Below, piece by piece: positions 11,502 through 24,372 of a DNA stretch of 64,000 nt. This DNA is from Amaranthus tricolor. Its lineage: Eukaryota; Streptophyta; Magnoliopsida; Caryophyllales; Amaranthaceae. The DNA lies in contig NC_080050.1 in assembly GCF_026212465.1 (NCBI RefSeq), forward strand, positions 5,240,084 through 5,304,083, given 5' to 3'. The notes beneath the pieces were generated by a model, which saw only the letters and a program-made list of their open reading frames with translations, ran no database searches and had not been told where the DNA came from. Position 1 is the first letter of the stretch. Each line of letters starts with the position of its first letter. A program made the position numbers and the translations under genes.

Positions 11502-12683
11502 GCGCATAAAGTAGCTCAAACTTGGTTTGTTTTGCACGAAACTTGGCACCCAACACTATTTGGTATATAATATTATGTTGACGTGGTTAGAATTTAGAAT
11601 CATATTCATATGCTAGAAATTACATGTTAATTTGCGATTTTATTGGTTTTTAAGCGTTTTTGGCTCTTTTGCGCATAAAGTAGCTCAAACTTGGTTTGTT
11701 TTGCACGAAACATGGCACACAACACTATTTGGTATATACTATTGTGTTGAACTGGTTAGAATTAAAAATCATATTCATATGCTAGAGATTGCGTGTTAAG
11801 TTTCGATTTTATGGGTTTTTAAGCGTTTTTGACACTTTTTCGCATAAAGTAGCTCAAACGTGGTTTGTTTTGTACGAAATATGGCACACAAAACTATTTC
11901 GTATATATTATTGTTTTTCAGTGGTTAGAATTGAAAATCATATTGATATGATAGAAATTACGTGTTAAGTTGCGATTTTATGGGTTTTTAAGTATTTTTT
12001 GGATTTTTTCCAATAAAGTAGCTCAAACTTGGTTTGTTATGCACGAAACGTTGCACACAACACTATTTGGTATATATGATTGTGTTAAAGTTGTTAAAAT
12101 TGAAAATCATATTCATATGCTAGAAAGTACGTGTTAAGTTGCGATTTTAAGATTTTTTAAGCGTTCTTGGTACTTTTGCGCATAAAGTAGCTCAAACATT
12201 GTTTCTTTTGAACGAAACTTGGCACACTAAACTATTTGGTATATATTATTGTGTTGAAGTTGTTAGAATTCAAAATCATATTCATATGCTAGAAATTACG
12301 TGTTAAGTTGCGATTTTATGGTTTTTTAAGCGTTTTTGACACTTTTGTGCATAAAGTAGCTCAAACTTGGTTTGTTTCGCGCGAAACATGGCACAAACAC
12401 TATTTGGTATATATTATTGTGCTGAAGTGGTCAGAATTGAAAATCATATTCACATGCTAGAAATTACGTGTTAAGTTGCGATTTTATGGATTTTTAAACG
12501 TTTTTGGCACTTTTGTGCATAAAGTAGCTCAAACTTTGTTTGTTTTGCACGAAATTTTTCACACAACACTATTTGGTATATATTATTTTTTAGAAGTGGT
12601 TATCATTGAAAATCATATTCATATGATAGAAATTACTTGTTAAGTAGCGATTTTATGGGTTTTTAAGCGTTTTTGGCACTTTT
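11502..12683 (+). repeat. 7-mer HOR unit lacking type C
   Basis: 1182 bp, one monomer shorter than the standard unit. The order is A B D E F G H. The D copy reads GTACGAAATATGGCACAC and CTATTTCGTATATATT, the same variant as the D in the preceding irregular block near 10510. This suggests that the C loss and that D variant spread together. Confidence 0.87.
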
Positions 12684-14047
12684 GCGCATAAAGTAGCTCA
12701 AACTTGGCTGTTTTGCACGAAACTTGGAACCCAACACTATTTGGTATATAATATTATGTTGAAGCGGTTAGAATTTAGAATCATATTCATATGCTAGAAA
12801 TTACATGTTAATTTGCGATTTTATAGGTTTTTAAGCGTTTTTGGCTCTTTTGCGCATAAAGTAGCTCAAACTTGGTTTGTTTTGCACGAAACATGGCACA
12901 CAACACTATTTGGTATATACTATTGTGTTGATCTGGTTAGAATTGAAAATCATATTCATATGCTAGAGATTGCGTGTTTAGTTTCGATTTTATGGGTTTT
13001 TAAGCGTTTTTGAAACTTTTGCGCATAAAGTAGCTCAAACTTGGTTTGTTTTGCATGAAACTTGGAACACAACACTATTTGGTATATATTATTTTGTTGA
13101 AGTGGTAAGAATTAAAAATCATATTCATATGCTAAAAATCACGTGTTAATTAAGTTGAGATTTTAATATTTTTTAAGCGTTTTTGGTACTTTTGCGCATA
13201 AAGTTGCTCAAACGTGGTTTGTTTTGTACGAAACTTGGCACACAAAACTATTTTGTATATATTATTGTGTTGAAGTGGTTAGAATTGAAAATCATATTCA
13301 TATGATAGAAGTTACGTGTTAAGTTGCGATTTTATGGGTTTTTAAGTATTTTTTGGATTTTTTCCAATAAAGTAGCTCAAACATGGTTTGTTATGCACGA
13401 AACATTGCACACAACACTATTTGGTATATATGATTGTGTTAAAGATGTTAAAATTGAAAATCATATTCATATGCTAGAAATTACGTGTTAAGTTTCGATT
13501 TTAAGATTTTTTAAGCGTTTTTGGTACTTTTGCGCATAAAATAGCTCAAACATTGTTTCTTTTGAACGAAACTTGGCACACTAAACTATTTGGTATATAT
13601 TATTGTGTTGAAGTTGTTAGAATTCAAATTCATATTCATATGCTAGAATTTACGTGTTAAGTTGCGATTTTATGGTTTTTTAAGCGTTTTTGACACTTTT
13701 GTGCATAAAGTAGCTCAAACTTGGTTTGTTTCGCGCGAAACATGGCACAAACACTATTTGGTATATATTATTGTGTTGAAGTGGTCAGAATTGAAAATCA
13801 TATTCACATGCTAGAAATTACGTGTTAAGTTGCGATTTTATGGATTTTTAAGCGTTTTTAAGCGTTTTTGGCACTTTTGTGCATAAAGTAGCTCAAACTT
13901 TGTTTCTTTTGCACGAAATTTTTCACACAACACTATTTGGTATATATTACTTTTTAGAAGTGGTTATCATTGAAAATCACATTCATATGATAGAAATTAC
14001 GTGTTAAGTAGCGATTTTATGGGTTTTTAAGCGTTTTTGGCACTTTT
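12684..14047 (+). repeat. 8-mer HOR unit with 10-bp duplication
   Basis: A to H, 1364 bp. The extra ten bases are a direct duplication of AAGCGTTTTT at 13850-13869, at the G/H border. The B monomer is open for 66 codons at 12813-13013 by chance. Confidence 0.9.
13850..13869 (+). repeat. 10-bp tandem duplication at monomer border
   Basis: AAGCGTTTTT occurs twice in tandem here and once at every other G/H border. This is a simple slippage-size event private to one unit, so it can serve as a marker of this copy. Confidence 0.9.
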
Positions 14048-15401
14048 GCGCATAAAGTAGCTCAAACTTGGCTGTTTTGCACGAAACTTGGCACCCAACA
14101 CTATTTGGTATATAATATTATGTTGAAGCGGTTAGAATTTAGAATCATATTCATATGCTAGAAATTACATGTTAATTTGCGATTTTATAGGTTTTTAAGC
14201 GTTTTTGGCTCTTTTGCGCATAAAGTAGCTCAAACTTGGTTTGTTTTGCACGAAACATGGCACACAACACTATTTGGTATATACTATTGTGTTGAACTGG
14301 TTAGAATTGAAAATCATATTCATATGCTAGAGATTGCGTGTTTAGTTTCGATTTTATGGGTTTTTAAGTGTTTTTGACACTTTTGCGCATAAAGTAGCTC
14401 AAACTTGGTTTGTTTTGCATGAAACTTGGAACACAACACTATTTGGTATATATTATTTTGTTGAAGTGGTAAGAATTAAAAATCATATTCATATGCTAAA
14501 AATCACGTGTTAATTAAGTTGAGATTTTAATATTTTTTAAGCTTTTTTGGTACTTTTGCGCATAAAGTTGCTCAAACGTGGTTTGTTTTGTACGAAACTT
14601 GGCACACAAAACTATTTTGTATATATTATTGTGTTGAAGTGGTTAGAATTGAAAATCATATTCATATGATAGAAGTTACGTGTTAAGTTGCGATTTTATG
14701 GGTTTTTAAGTATTTTTTGGATTTTTTCCAATAAAGTAGCTCAAACATGGTTTGTGATGCACGAAACGTTGCATACAACACTATTTGGTATATATGATTG
14801 TGTTAAAGATGTTAAAATTGAAAATCATATTCATATGCTAGAAATTACGTGTTAAGTTGCGATTTTAAGATTTTTTAAGCGTTTTTGGTACTTTTGCGCA
14901 TAAAGTAGCTCAAACATTGTTTCTTTTGAACGAAACTTGGCACACTAAATTATTTGGTATATATTATTGTGTTGAAGTTGTTAGAATTCAAAATCATATT
15001 CATATGCTAGAATTTACGTGTTAAGTTGCCATTTTATGGTTTTTTAAGCGTTTTTGACACTTTTGTGCATAAAGTAGCTCAAACTTGGTTTGTTTCGCGC
15101 GAAACATGGCACAAACACTATTTGGTATATATTATTGTGTTGAAGTGGTCAGAATTGAAAATCATATTCACATGCTAGAAATTACGTGTTAAGTTGCGAT
15201 TTTATGGATTTTTAAGCGTTTTTGGCACTTTTGTGCATAAAGTAGCTCAAACTTTGTTTGTTTTGCACGAAATTTTTCACACAACACTATTTGGTATATA
15301 TTATTTTTTAGAAGTGGTTATCATTGAAAATCACATTCATATGATAGAAATTACGTGTTAAGTAGCGATTTTATGTGTTTTTATGCGTTTTTGGCACTTT
15401 T
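14048..15401 (+). repeat. 8-mer HOR unit, late type
   Basis: A to H, 1354 bp. Late-type features are GGCTGTTTTGC in A, GAGATTGCG in B, ATTGTGTTGAAG in D and TGTGATGCACG in E. Confidence 0.92.
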
Positions 15402-16754
15402 GCGCATAAAGTAGCTCAAACTTGGCTGTTTTGCACTAAACTTGGCACCCAACACTATTTGGTATATAATATTATGTTGAAGCGGTTAGAATTTAGAATC
15501 ATATTCATATGCTAGAAATTACATGTTAATTTGCGATTTTATAGGTTTTTAAGCGTTTTTGGCTCTTTTGCGCATAAAGTAGCTCAAACTTGGTTTGTTT
15601 TGCACGAAACATGGCACACAACACTATTTGGTATATACTATTGTGTTGAATTGTTAGAATTGAAAATCATATTCATATGCTAGAGATTGCGTGTTTAGTT
15701 TCGATTTTATGGGTTTTTAAGCGTTTTTGACACTTTTGCGCATAAAGTAGCTCAAACTTGGTTTGTTTTGCATGAAACTTTGAACACAACACTATTTGGT
15801 ATATATTATTTTGTTGAAGTGGTAAGAATTGAAAATCATATTCATATGCTAAAAATCACGTGTTAATTAAGTTGAGATTTTAATATTTTTTAAGCGTTTT
15901 TGGTACTTTTGCGCACAAAGTTGCTCAAACGTGGTTTGTTTTGTACGAAACTTGGCACACAAAACTATTTTGTATATATTATTGTGTTGAAGTGGTTAGA
16001 ATTGAAAATCATATTCATAAGATAGAAGTTACGTGTTAAGTTGCGATTTTATGGGTTTTTAAGTATTTTTTGGTTTTTTTCCAATAAAGTAGCTCAAACA
16101 TGGTTTGTGATGCACGAAACGTTGCACACAACACTATTTGGTATATATGATTGTGTTAAAGATGTTAAAATTGAAAATCATATTCATATGCTAGAAGTTA
16201 CGTGTTAAGTTGCGATTTTAAGATTTTTTAAGCGTTTTTGGTACTTTTGCGCATAAAGTAGCTCAAACATTGTTTCTTTTGAACGAAACTTGGTACACTA
16301 AACTATTTGGTATATATTATTGTGTTGAAGTTGTTATAATTCAAAATCATATTCATATGCTAGAATTTACGTGTTAAGTTGCGATTTTATGGTTTTTTAA
16401 GTGTTTTTGACACTTTTGTGCATAAAGTAGCTCAAACTTGGTTTGTTTCGCGCGAAACATGGCACAAACACTATTTGGTATATATTATTGTGTTGAAGTG
16501 GTCAGAATTGAAAATCATATTCACATGCTAGAAATTACGAGTTAAGTTGCGATTTTATGGATTTTTAAGCGTTTTTGGCACTTTTGTGCATAAAGTAGCT
16601 CAAACTTTGTTTGTTTTGCACGAAATTTTTCACACAACACTATTTGGTATATATTATTTTTTAGAAGTGGTTATCATTGAAAATCATATTCATATGATAG
16701 AAATTACGTGTTAAGTAGCGATTTTATGGGTTTTTAAGCGTTTTTGGCACTTTT
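15402..16754 (+). repeat. 8-mer HOR unit, late type
   Basis: A to H, 1353 bp. Private changes are TTGCACTAAACTTGG in A near 15430, TTCATAAGATAG in D near 16015, which breaks the usual CATATG, and TTTTTGGTTTTTTTCC at the D/E border. Confidence 0.92.
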
Positions 16755-18109
16755 GCGCATAAAGTAGCTCAAACTTGGCTGTTTTGCACGAAACTTGGCA
16801 CCCAACACTATTTGGTATATAATATTATGTTGAAGCGGTTAGAATTTAGAATCATATTCATATGCTAGAAATTACATGTTAATTTGCGATTTTATAGGTT
16901 TTTAAGCGTTTTTGGCTCTTTTGCGCATAAAGTAGCTCAAACTTGGTTTGTTTTGCACGAAACATGGCACACAACACTATTTGGTATATACTATTGTGTT
17001 GAACTGGTTAGAATTGAAAATCATATTCATATGCTAGAGATTGCGTGTTTAGTTTCGATTTTATGGGTTTTTAAGCGTTTTTGACACTTTTGCGCATAAA
17101 GTAGCTCAAACTTGGTTTGTTTTGCATGAAACTTGGAACACAACACTATTTGGTATATATTATTTTGTTGAAGTGGTAAGAATTGAAAATCATATTTATA
17201 TGCTAAAAATCACGTGTTAATTAAGTTGAGATTTTAATATTTTTTAAGCGTTTTTGGTACTTTTGCGCATAAAGTTGCTCAAACGTGGTTTGTTTTGTAC
17301 GAAACTTGGCACACAAAACTATTTTGTATATATTATTGTGTTGAAGTGGTTAGAATTGAAAATCATATTCATATGATAGAAGTTACGTGTTAAGTTGCGA
17401 TTTTATGGGTTTTTAAGTATTTTTTGGATTTTTTCCAATAAAGTAGCTCAAACATGGTTTGTGATGCACGAAACGTTGCACACAACACTATTTGGTATAT
17501 ATGATTGTGTTAAAGATGTTAAAATTGAAAATCATATTCATATGCTAGAAATTACGTGTTAAGTTGCGATTTTAAGATTTTTTAAGCGTTTTTGGTACTT
17601 TTGCGCATAAAGTAGCTCAAACATTGTTTCTTTTGAACGAAACTTGGTACACTAAACTATTTGGTATATATTATTGTGTTGAAGTTGTTAGAATTCAAAA
17701 TCATATTCATATGCTAGAATTTACATGTTAAGTTGCGATTTTATGGTTTTTTAAGCGTTTTTGACACTTTTGTGCATAAAGTAGCTCAACCTTGGTTTGT
17801 TTCGCGCGAAACATGGCACAAACACTATTTGGTATATATTATTGTGTTGAAGTGGTCAGAATTGAAAATCATGTTCACATGTTAGAAATTACGTGTTAAG
17901 TTGCGATTTTATGGGTTTTTTAAGCGTTTTTGGCACTTTTGTGCATAAAGTAGCTCAAACTTTGTTTGTTTTGCACGAAATTTTTCACACAACACTATTT
18001 GGTATATATTATTTTTTAGAAGTGGTCATCATTGAAAATCATATTCATATGACAGAAATTACGTGTTAAGTAGCGATTTTATGGGTTTTTAAGCGTTTTT
18101 GGCACTTTT
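16755..18109 (+). repeat. 8-mer HOR unit, late type
   Basis: A to H, 1355 bp. G has CTCAACCTTGG and ATCATGTTCACATGTTAG, and H has GTGGTCATCATTG and CATATGACAG. The same set reappears near 22.5-22.8 kb in the first Y block, so this unit or a sister contributed to that block. Confidence 0.92.
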
Positions 18110-19465
18110 GCGCATAAAGTAGCTCAAACTTGGCTGTTTTGCACGAAACTTGGCACCCAACACTATTTGGTATATAATATTATGTTGAACCGGTTAGAAT
18201 TTAGAATCATATTCATATGCTAGAAATTACATGTTAATTTGCGATTTTATAGGTTTTTAAGCGTTTTTGGCTCTTTTGCGCATAAAAGTAGCTCAAACTT
18301 GGTTTGTTTTGCACGAAACATGGCACACAACACTATTTGGTATATACTATTGTGTTAAACTGGTTAGAATTGAAAATCATATTCATATGCTAGAGATTGC
18401 GTGTTAAGTTTCGATTTTATGGGTTTTTAAGCGTTTTTGACACTTTTGCGCATAAAGCAGCTCAAACTTGGTTTGTTTTGCATGAAACTTGGAACACAAC
18501 ACTATTTGGTATATATTATTTTGTTGAAGTGGTAAGAATTAAAAATCATATTCATATGATAAAAATCACGTGTTAATTAAGTTGAGATTTTAATATTTTT
18601 TAGGCGTTTTTGGTACTTTTGCGCATAAAGTTGCTCAAACGTGGTTTGTTTTGTACGAAACTTGCACACAAAACTATTTTGTATATATTATTGTGTTGAA
18701 GTGGTTAGAATTGAGAATCATATTCATATGATAGAAGTTACGTGTTAAGTTGCGATTTTTTGGGCTTTTAAGTATTTTTTTGATTTATTCCAATAAAGTA
18801 GCTCAAACATGGTTTGTTATGCACGAAACGTTGCACACAACACTATTTGGTATACATGATTGTGTTAAAGATGTTAAAATTGAAAATCATATTCATATGC
18901 TAGAAATTACGTGTTAAGTTTCGATTTTAAGATTTTTTAAGCGTTTTTGGTACTTTTGCGCATAAAGTAGCTCAAACATTGTTTCTTTTGAACGAAACTT
19001 GGCACACTAAACTATTTGGTATATATTATTGTGTTGAAGTTGTTAGAATTCAAAATCATATTCATATGCTAGAATTTACGTGTTAAGTTGCGATTTTATG
19101 GTTTTTTAAGCGTTTTTGAAACTTTTGTGCATAAAGTAGCTCAAACTTGGTTTGTTTTCGCGCGAAACATGGCACAAACACTATTTGGTATATATTATTG
19201 TGTTGAAGTGGTCAGAATTGAAAATCATATTCACATGCTAGAAATTACGTGTTAAGTTGCGATTTTATGGATTTTTAAGCGTTTTTGGCACTTTTGTGCA
19301 TAAAGTAGCTCAAACTTTGTTTGTTTTGCACGAAATTTTTCACACAACACGATTTGGTATATATTATTTTTTAGAAGTGGTTATCAATGAAAATCATATT
19401 CATATGATAAAAATTACGTGTTAAGTAGCGATTTTATGGGTTTTTAAGCGTTTTTTGGCACTTTT
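18110..19465 (+). repeat. 8-mer HOR unit, late type
   Basis: A to H, 1356 bp. Its A has GAACCGG and its B has GTTAAACTGG. Both variants return in the A and B that open the Y block at 20821 and the W blocks. C has GCAGCTCAAAC and a GGCG border. Confidence 0.92.
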
Positions 19466-20820
19466 GCGCATAAAGTAGCTCAAACTTGGCTGTTTTGCAC
19501 GAAACTTGGCACCCAACACTATTTGGTATATAATATTATGTTGAAGCGGTTAGAATTTAGAATCATATTCATATGCTAGAAATTACATGTTAATTTGCGA
19601 TTTTATAGGTTTTTAAGCGTTTTTGGCTCTTTTGCGCATAAAGTAGCTCAAACTTGGTTTGTTTTGCACGAAACGTGGCACACAACACTATTTGGTATAT
19701 ACTATTGTGTTGAACTGGTTAGAATTGAAAATCATATTCATATGCTAGAGATTGCGTGTTTAGTTTCGATTTTATGGGTTTTTAAGCGTTTTTGACACTT
19801 TTGCGCATAAAGTAGCTCAAACTTGGTTTGTTTTGCATGAAACTTGGAACACAACACTATTTGGTATATATTATTTTGTTGAAGTGGTAAGAATTAAAAA
19901 TCATATTCATATGCTAAAAATCACGTGTTAATTAAGTTGAGATTTTAATATTTTTTAAGCTTTTTTGGTACTTTTGCGCATAAAGTTGCTCAAACGTGGT
20001 TTGTTTTGTACGAAACTTGGCACACAAAACTATTTTGTATATATTATTGTGTTGAAGTGGTTAGAATTGAAAATCATATTCATATGATAGAAGTTACGTG
20101 TTAAGTTGCGATTTTATGGGTTTTTAAGTATTTTTTGGATTTTTTCCAATAAAGTAGCTCAAACATGGTTTGTGATGCACGAAACGTTGCACACAACACT
20201 ATTTGGTATATATGATTGTGTTAAAGATGTTAAAATTGAAAATCATATTCATATGCTAGAAATTACGTGTTAAGTTGCGATTTTAAGATTTTTTAAGCGT
20301 TTTTGGTACTTTTGCGCATAAAGTAGCTCAAACATTGTTTCTTTTGAACGAAACTTGGCACACTAAACTATTTGGTATATATTATTGTGTTGAAGTTGTT
20401 AGAATTCAAAATCATATTCATATGCTAGAATTTACGTGTTAAGTTGCGATTTTATGGTTTTTTAAGTGTTTTTGACACTTTTGTGCATAAAGTAGCTCAA
20501 ACTTGGTTTGTTTCGCGCGAAACATGGCACAAACACTATTTGGTATATATTATTCTGTTGAAGTGGTCAGAATTGAAAATCATATTCACATGCTAGAAAT
20601 TACGTGTTAAGTTGCGATTTTATGGATTTTTAAGCGTTTTTTGGCACTTTTGTGCATAAAGTAGCTCAAACTTTGTTTATTTTGCACGAAATTTTTCACA
20701 CAACACTATTTGGTATATATTATTTTTTAGAAGTGGTTATCATTGAAAATCATATTCATATGATAGAAATTACGTGTTAAGTTGCGATTTTATGGGTTTT
20801 TAAGCGTTTTTGGCACTGTT
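19466..20820 (+). repeat. 8-mer HOR unit, last regular one
   Basis: A to H, 1355 bp. B has GAAACGTGGCAC in place of ATGG. G has TATTCTGTTGAAG, the form also seen in all Z blocks downstream. Confidence 0.92.
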
Positions 20821-21326
20821 GCGCATAAAGTAGCTCAAACTTGGCTGTTTTGCACGAAACTTGGCACCCAACACTATTTGGTATATAATATTATGTTGAA
20901 CCGGTTAGAATTTAGAATCATATTCATATGCTAGAAATTACATGTTAATTTGCGATTTTATAGGTTTTTAAGCGTTTTTGGCTCTTTTGCGCATAAAGTA
21001 GCTCAAACTTGGTTTGTTTTGCATGAAACATGGCACACAACACTATTTGGTATATACTATTGTGTTAAACTGGTTAGAATTGAAAATCATATTCATATGC
21101 TAGAGATTGCGTGTTAAGTTTCGATTTTATGGGTTTTTAAGCGTTTTTGACAATTTTGCGCATAAAGTAGCTCAAACTTGGTTTGTTTTGCATGAAACAT
21201 GGCACACAACACTATTTGGTATATACTATTGTGTTAAACTGGTTAGAATTGAAAATCATATTCATATGATAGAAATTACGTGTTAAGTTGCGATTTTATG
21301 GGTTTTTAAGCGTTTTTGTCACTTTT

Positions 21327-21497
21327 GCACATAAAGTAGCTCAAACTTGGTTTGTTTTTCACGAATCTTGGCTCACAACACTATTTGGCATATATTATTG
21401 TGTTGAAGTGGTTAGAATAGAAAATCATATATTCATATGCTAGAAATTACGTGTTAAGTTGCGATTTTATGGGCTTTTAAGCGTTTTTGGCACTTTT
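21327..21497 (+). repeat. Divergent monomer type I
   Basis: Border TTTTGCACATAAAG, then TTTTTCACGAATCTTGGCTC, CTATTTGGCATATATT, and GAATAGAAAATCATATATTC with an added AT. It is not part of the regular 8-mer. A relative (I') with GTTCAAACTTAG and CGAAACCTGGGTC sits in the Z blocks, for example at 23697-23866. Confidence 0.87.
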
Positions 21498-21668
21498 GAG
21501 CATAAAGAAGCTCAAACTTGGTTTGTTTTGCACGAAACTTGGCACACAACACTATTTGGTATATGTTATTTTGTTGAAGTGGTTAGAATTTAAAATCATA
21601 TTCATATGCTAGAAATTACGTGTTAATTTGCGATTTTATAGGTTTTTAAGCGTTTTTTGGCACTTTTT
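21498..21668 (+). repeat. Divergent monomer type J
   Basis: Border GAGCATAAAGAAGCTC, TATATGTTATTTTGTTG and GAATTTAAAATC. Present only in Y blocks: here, and at the corresponding places near 27.27 and 35.43 kb. Confidence 0.86.
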
Positions 21669-21837
21669 GCGCATAAACTAGCTCAGACTTGGTTTGTTTT
21701 GCACAAAACTTTGCACACAACACTATTTGGTATATATTATTGTGTTGAAGTGTTTAGAATTGAAAAGTATATTCATATGCTTCAAATTATGTGTTAAGTT
21801 TCAATTTTATGTGTTTTTAAGCGTTTTTGGAACTTTT
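21669..21837 (+). repeat. Divergent monomer type K
   Basis: Border GCGCATAAACTAGCTCAGAC, GCACAAAACTTTGCACAC, GAAGTGTTTAGAATTG and CATATGCTTCAAATTATGTG. The copy near 35.7 kb has lost two bases (TTGAAACTATATTC). It is one of the two most diverged types. Confidence 0.86.
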
Positions 21838-22006
21838 GCGCATAAAGTAGAGCAAACTTGGTTTGTTTCACACCAAACTTGGAAATCAACACTATTTGGT
21901 ATTTTTTATAGTGTTAAAGTGGTAAGAATTCATAATCACATTCATATGCTAGAAATTACGTGTTAAGTTGCGATTTTATGGGTTTTTAAGCGTTTTTGGC
22001 ACTTTT
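21838..22006 (+). repeat. Divergent monomer type L (carries GAATTC)
   Basis: CATAAAGTAGAGCAAAC, TTTCACACCAAACTTGG, AAATCAACACTATTTGG, TATTTTTTATAGTGTTAAAG and GAATTCATAATCACATTC. The copy near 27.70 kb has GAATTTATAATC, so GAATTC is lost there. It is the other strongly diverged type. Confidence 0.86.
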
Positions 22007-22175
22007 GCGCATAATGTAGCTCAAACTTGGTTTGTTTTGCAAGAAACTTGGCACACAACACTTTTTGGTATATATTATTTGGTTGATGTGGTAAGAATTG
22101 AAAATCATATTGATATGATAGAAATTACGTGTTAAGTTGCGATTTTAAGGGTTTTTAAAGATTTTTTTGATTTTT
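22007..22175 (+). repeat. Divergent monomer type M
   Basis: Border GCGCATAATGTAGC, TTGCAAGAAACTTGG, CACTTTTTGGTATATATT, TTTGGTTGATGTGG and CATATTGATATGATAG. The CATATG found in most types is changed. It ends in the same TTTTTTCC border as type D, so E follows naturally. Confidence 0.86.
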
Positions 22176-22850
22176 TCCAATAACGTAGCTCAAACTTGGT
22201 TTGTTATGCACGAAACGTTGCACACAACACTATTTGGTATATATGATTGTTTTAAAGTTGTTAAAATTGAAAATCATATTCATATGCTAGAAATTACATG
22301 TTAAGTTGCGATTTTAAGGGTTTTTAAGTGTTTTTGGTACTTTTGCGCATAAAGTAGATCAAACATTGTTTCTTTTGAACGAAACTTGGCACACTAAACT
22401 ATTTGGTATTTATTATTGTGTTGAAGTGGTTAGAATTCAAAATCATATTCATATGCTAGAAATTACATGTTAAGTTGCGATTTTATGGTTTTTTAAGCGT
22501 TTTTGACACTTTTGTGCATAAAGTAGCTCAACCTTGGTTTGTTTCGCGCGAAACATGGCACAAACACTATTTGGTATATATTATTGTGTTGAAGTGGTCA
22601 GAATTGAAAATCATGTTCACATGTTAGAAATTACGTGTTAAGTTGCGATTTTATGGGTTTTTAAGCGTTTTTGGCACTTTTGTGCATAAAGTAGCTCAAA
22701 CTTTGTTTGTTTTGCACGAAATTTTTCACACAACACTATTTGGTATATATTATTTTTTAGAAGTGGTCATCATTGAAAATCATATTCATATGACAGAAAT
22801 TACGTGTTAAGTAGCGATTTTATGGGTTTTTAAGCGTTTTTGGCACTTTT

Positions 22851-24372
22851 GCGCATAAAGTAGCTCAAACTTGGTTTGTTTTGCACGAAACTTGGCACAC
22901 AACACTATTTGGTATATAATATTATGTTGAAGTGGTTAGAATTTAGAATCATATTCATATGCTAGAAATTACATGTTAATTTGCGATTTTATAGGTTTTT
23001 AAGCGTTTTTGGCTCTTTTGCGCATTAAGTAGCTCAAACTTGGTTTGTTTTGCACGAAACATGGCACACAACACTATTTGGTATATACAATTGCGTTGAA
23101 CTGGTTAGAATTGAAAATCATATTCATATGCTAGAATTTGCGTGTTAAGTTTCGATTTTATGGGTTTTTAAGCGTTTTTGACACTTTTGCGCATAAAGTA
23201 GCACAAACTTGGTTTGTTTTGCATGAAACTTGGAACACAACACTATTTGCTATATATTATTTTGTTGAAGTGGTAAGAATTGAAAATCATATTCATATTC
23301 TAAAAATCACGTGTTAAGTTGAGATTTTAATAGTTTTTAAGCGTTTTTGGCACTTTTGCGTATAAAGTTGCTCAAACGTGGTTTGTTTTGTACGAAACTT
23401 GGCACACAAAACTATTTTGTATATGTTATTGTGTTGAAGTGGTTAGAATTGAAAATCATATTCATATGATAGAAGCTACGTGTTAAGTTGCGATTTTATG
23501 TGTTTTTAAGCGTTTTTGGCACTTTTGCACATAAAGTAGGTTAAACGTGGTTTGTTTTGTACGAAACTTGTCACACAAAACTATTTGGTATATATTATTG
23601 TGTTGAAGTGGTTAGAATTGCAAATCATATTCATTCGATAGAAATTACGTGTTAAGTTGCGATTTTATGGGTTTTTAAGCGTTTTTGGCACTTTTGCACA
23701 TAAAGTAGTTCAAACTTAGTTTCTTTTTCACGAAACCTGGGTCACAACACTATTTGGCATATATTATTGTGTTGAAGTGGTTAGAATAGAAAATCATATA
23801 TTCATATGCTAGAAATTACGTGTTAAGTTGCGATTTTAAGATTTTTTAAGCGTTTTTGGTACTTTTGCGCATAAAGTAGCTCAAACATTGTTTCTTTTGA
23901 ACGAAACATGGCACACTAAACTATTTGGTATATATTATTGTGTTGAAGTTGTTAGAATTCAAAATCATATTCATATGCTAGAATTTACGTGTTAAGTTGC
24001 GATTTTATGGTTTTTTAAGTGTTTTTGACACTTTTGTGCATAAAGTAGCTCAAACTTGGTTTGTTTCGCGCGAAACATGGCACAAACACTATTTGGTATA
24101 TATTATTCTGTTGAAGTGGTCAGAATTGAAAATCATATTCACATGCTAGAAATTACGTGTTAAGTTGCGATTTTATGGATTTTTAAGCGTTTTTGGCACT
24201 TTTGTGCATAAAGTAGCTCAAACTTTGTTTATTTTGCACGAAATTTTTCACACAACACTATTTGGTATATATTATTTTTTAGAAGTGGTTATCATTGAAA
24301 ATCATATTCATATGATAGAAATTACGTGTTAAGTTGCGATTTTATGGGTTTTTAAGCGTTTTTGGCACTGTT
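22851..24372 (+). repeat. Block Z copy 1, 9 monomers
   Basis: 1522 bp, order A B C D D2 I' F G H. D2 (23527-23696) is a second D-like monomer with GTAGGTTAAACGTGG and TTGTCACACAAAAC. I' (23697-23866) is related to type I. C has CTATTTGCTATATATT, a mark used below to date a breakpoint, and lacks the TTAATTAAG insertion of the standard C. Confidence 0.9.

Larger units (their letters stand above)
20821..22850 (+). repeat. Block Y copy 1, 12 monomers
   Basis: 2030 bp, order A B, a B/C-like hybrid, I J K L M, then E F G H. The hybrid at 21158-21326 starts as C (TGCATGAAAC) but continues as B (ATGGCACACAAC, GTTAAACTGG) and ends like D (CATATGATAG). In the other two Y copies this position is an ordinary D monomer, so copy 1 has been altered there. 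Confidence 0.9.

Noticed and set aside
12813..13013. 66-codon open frame in type B, repeated at 14177, 16884 and 19595
   Set aside because: It recurs once per HOR copy because the late B type lost one stop (TGTTTAG for TGTTAAG shifts which frame is closed). It is satellite sequence, not a conserved gene.
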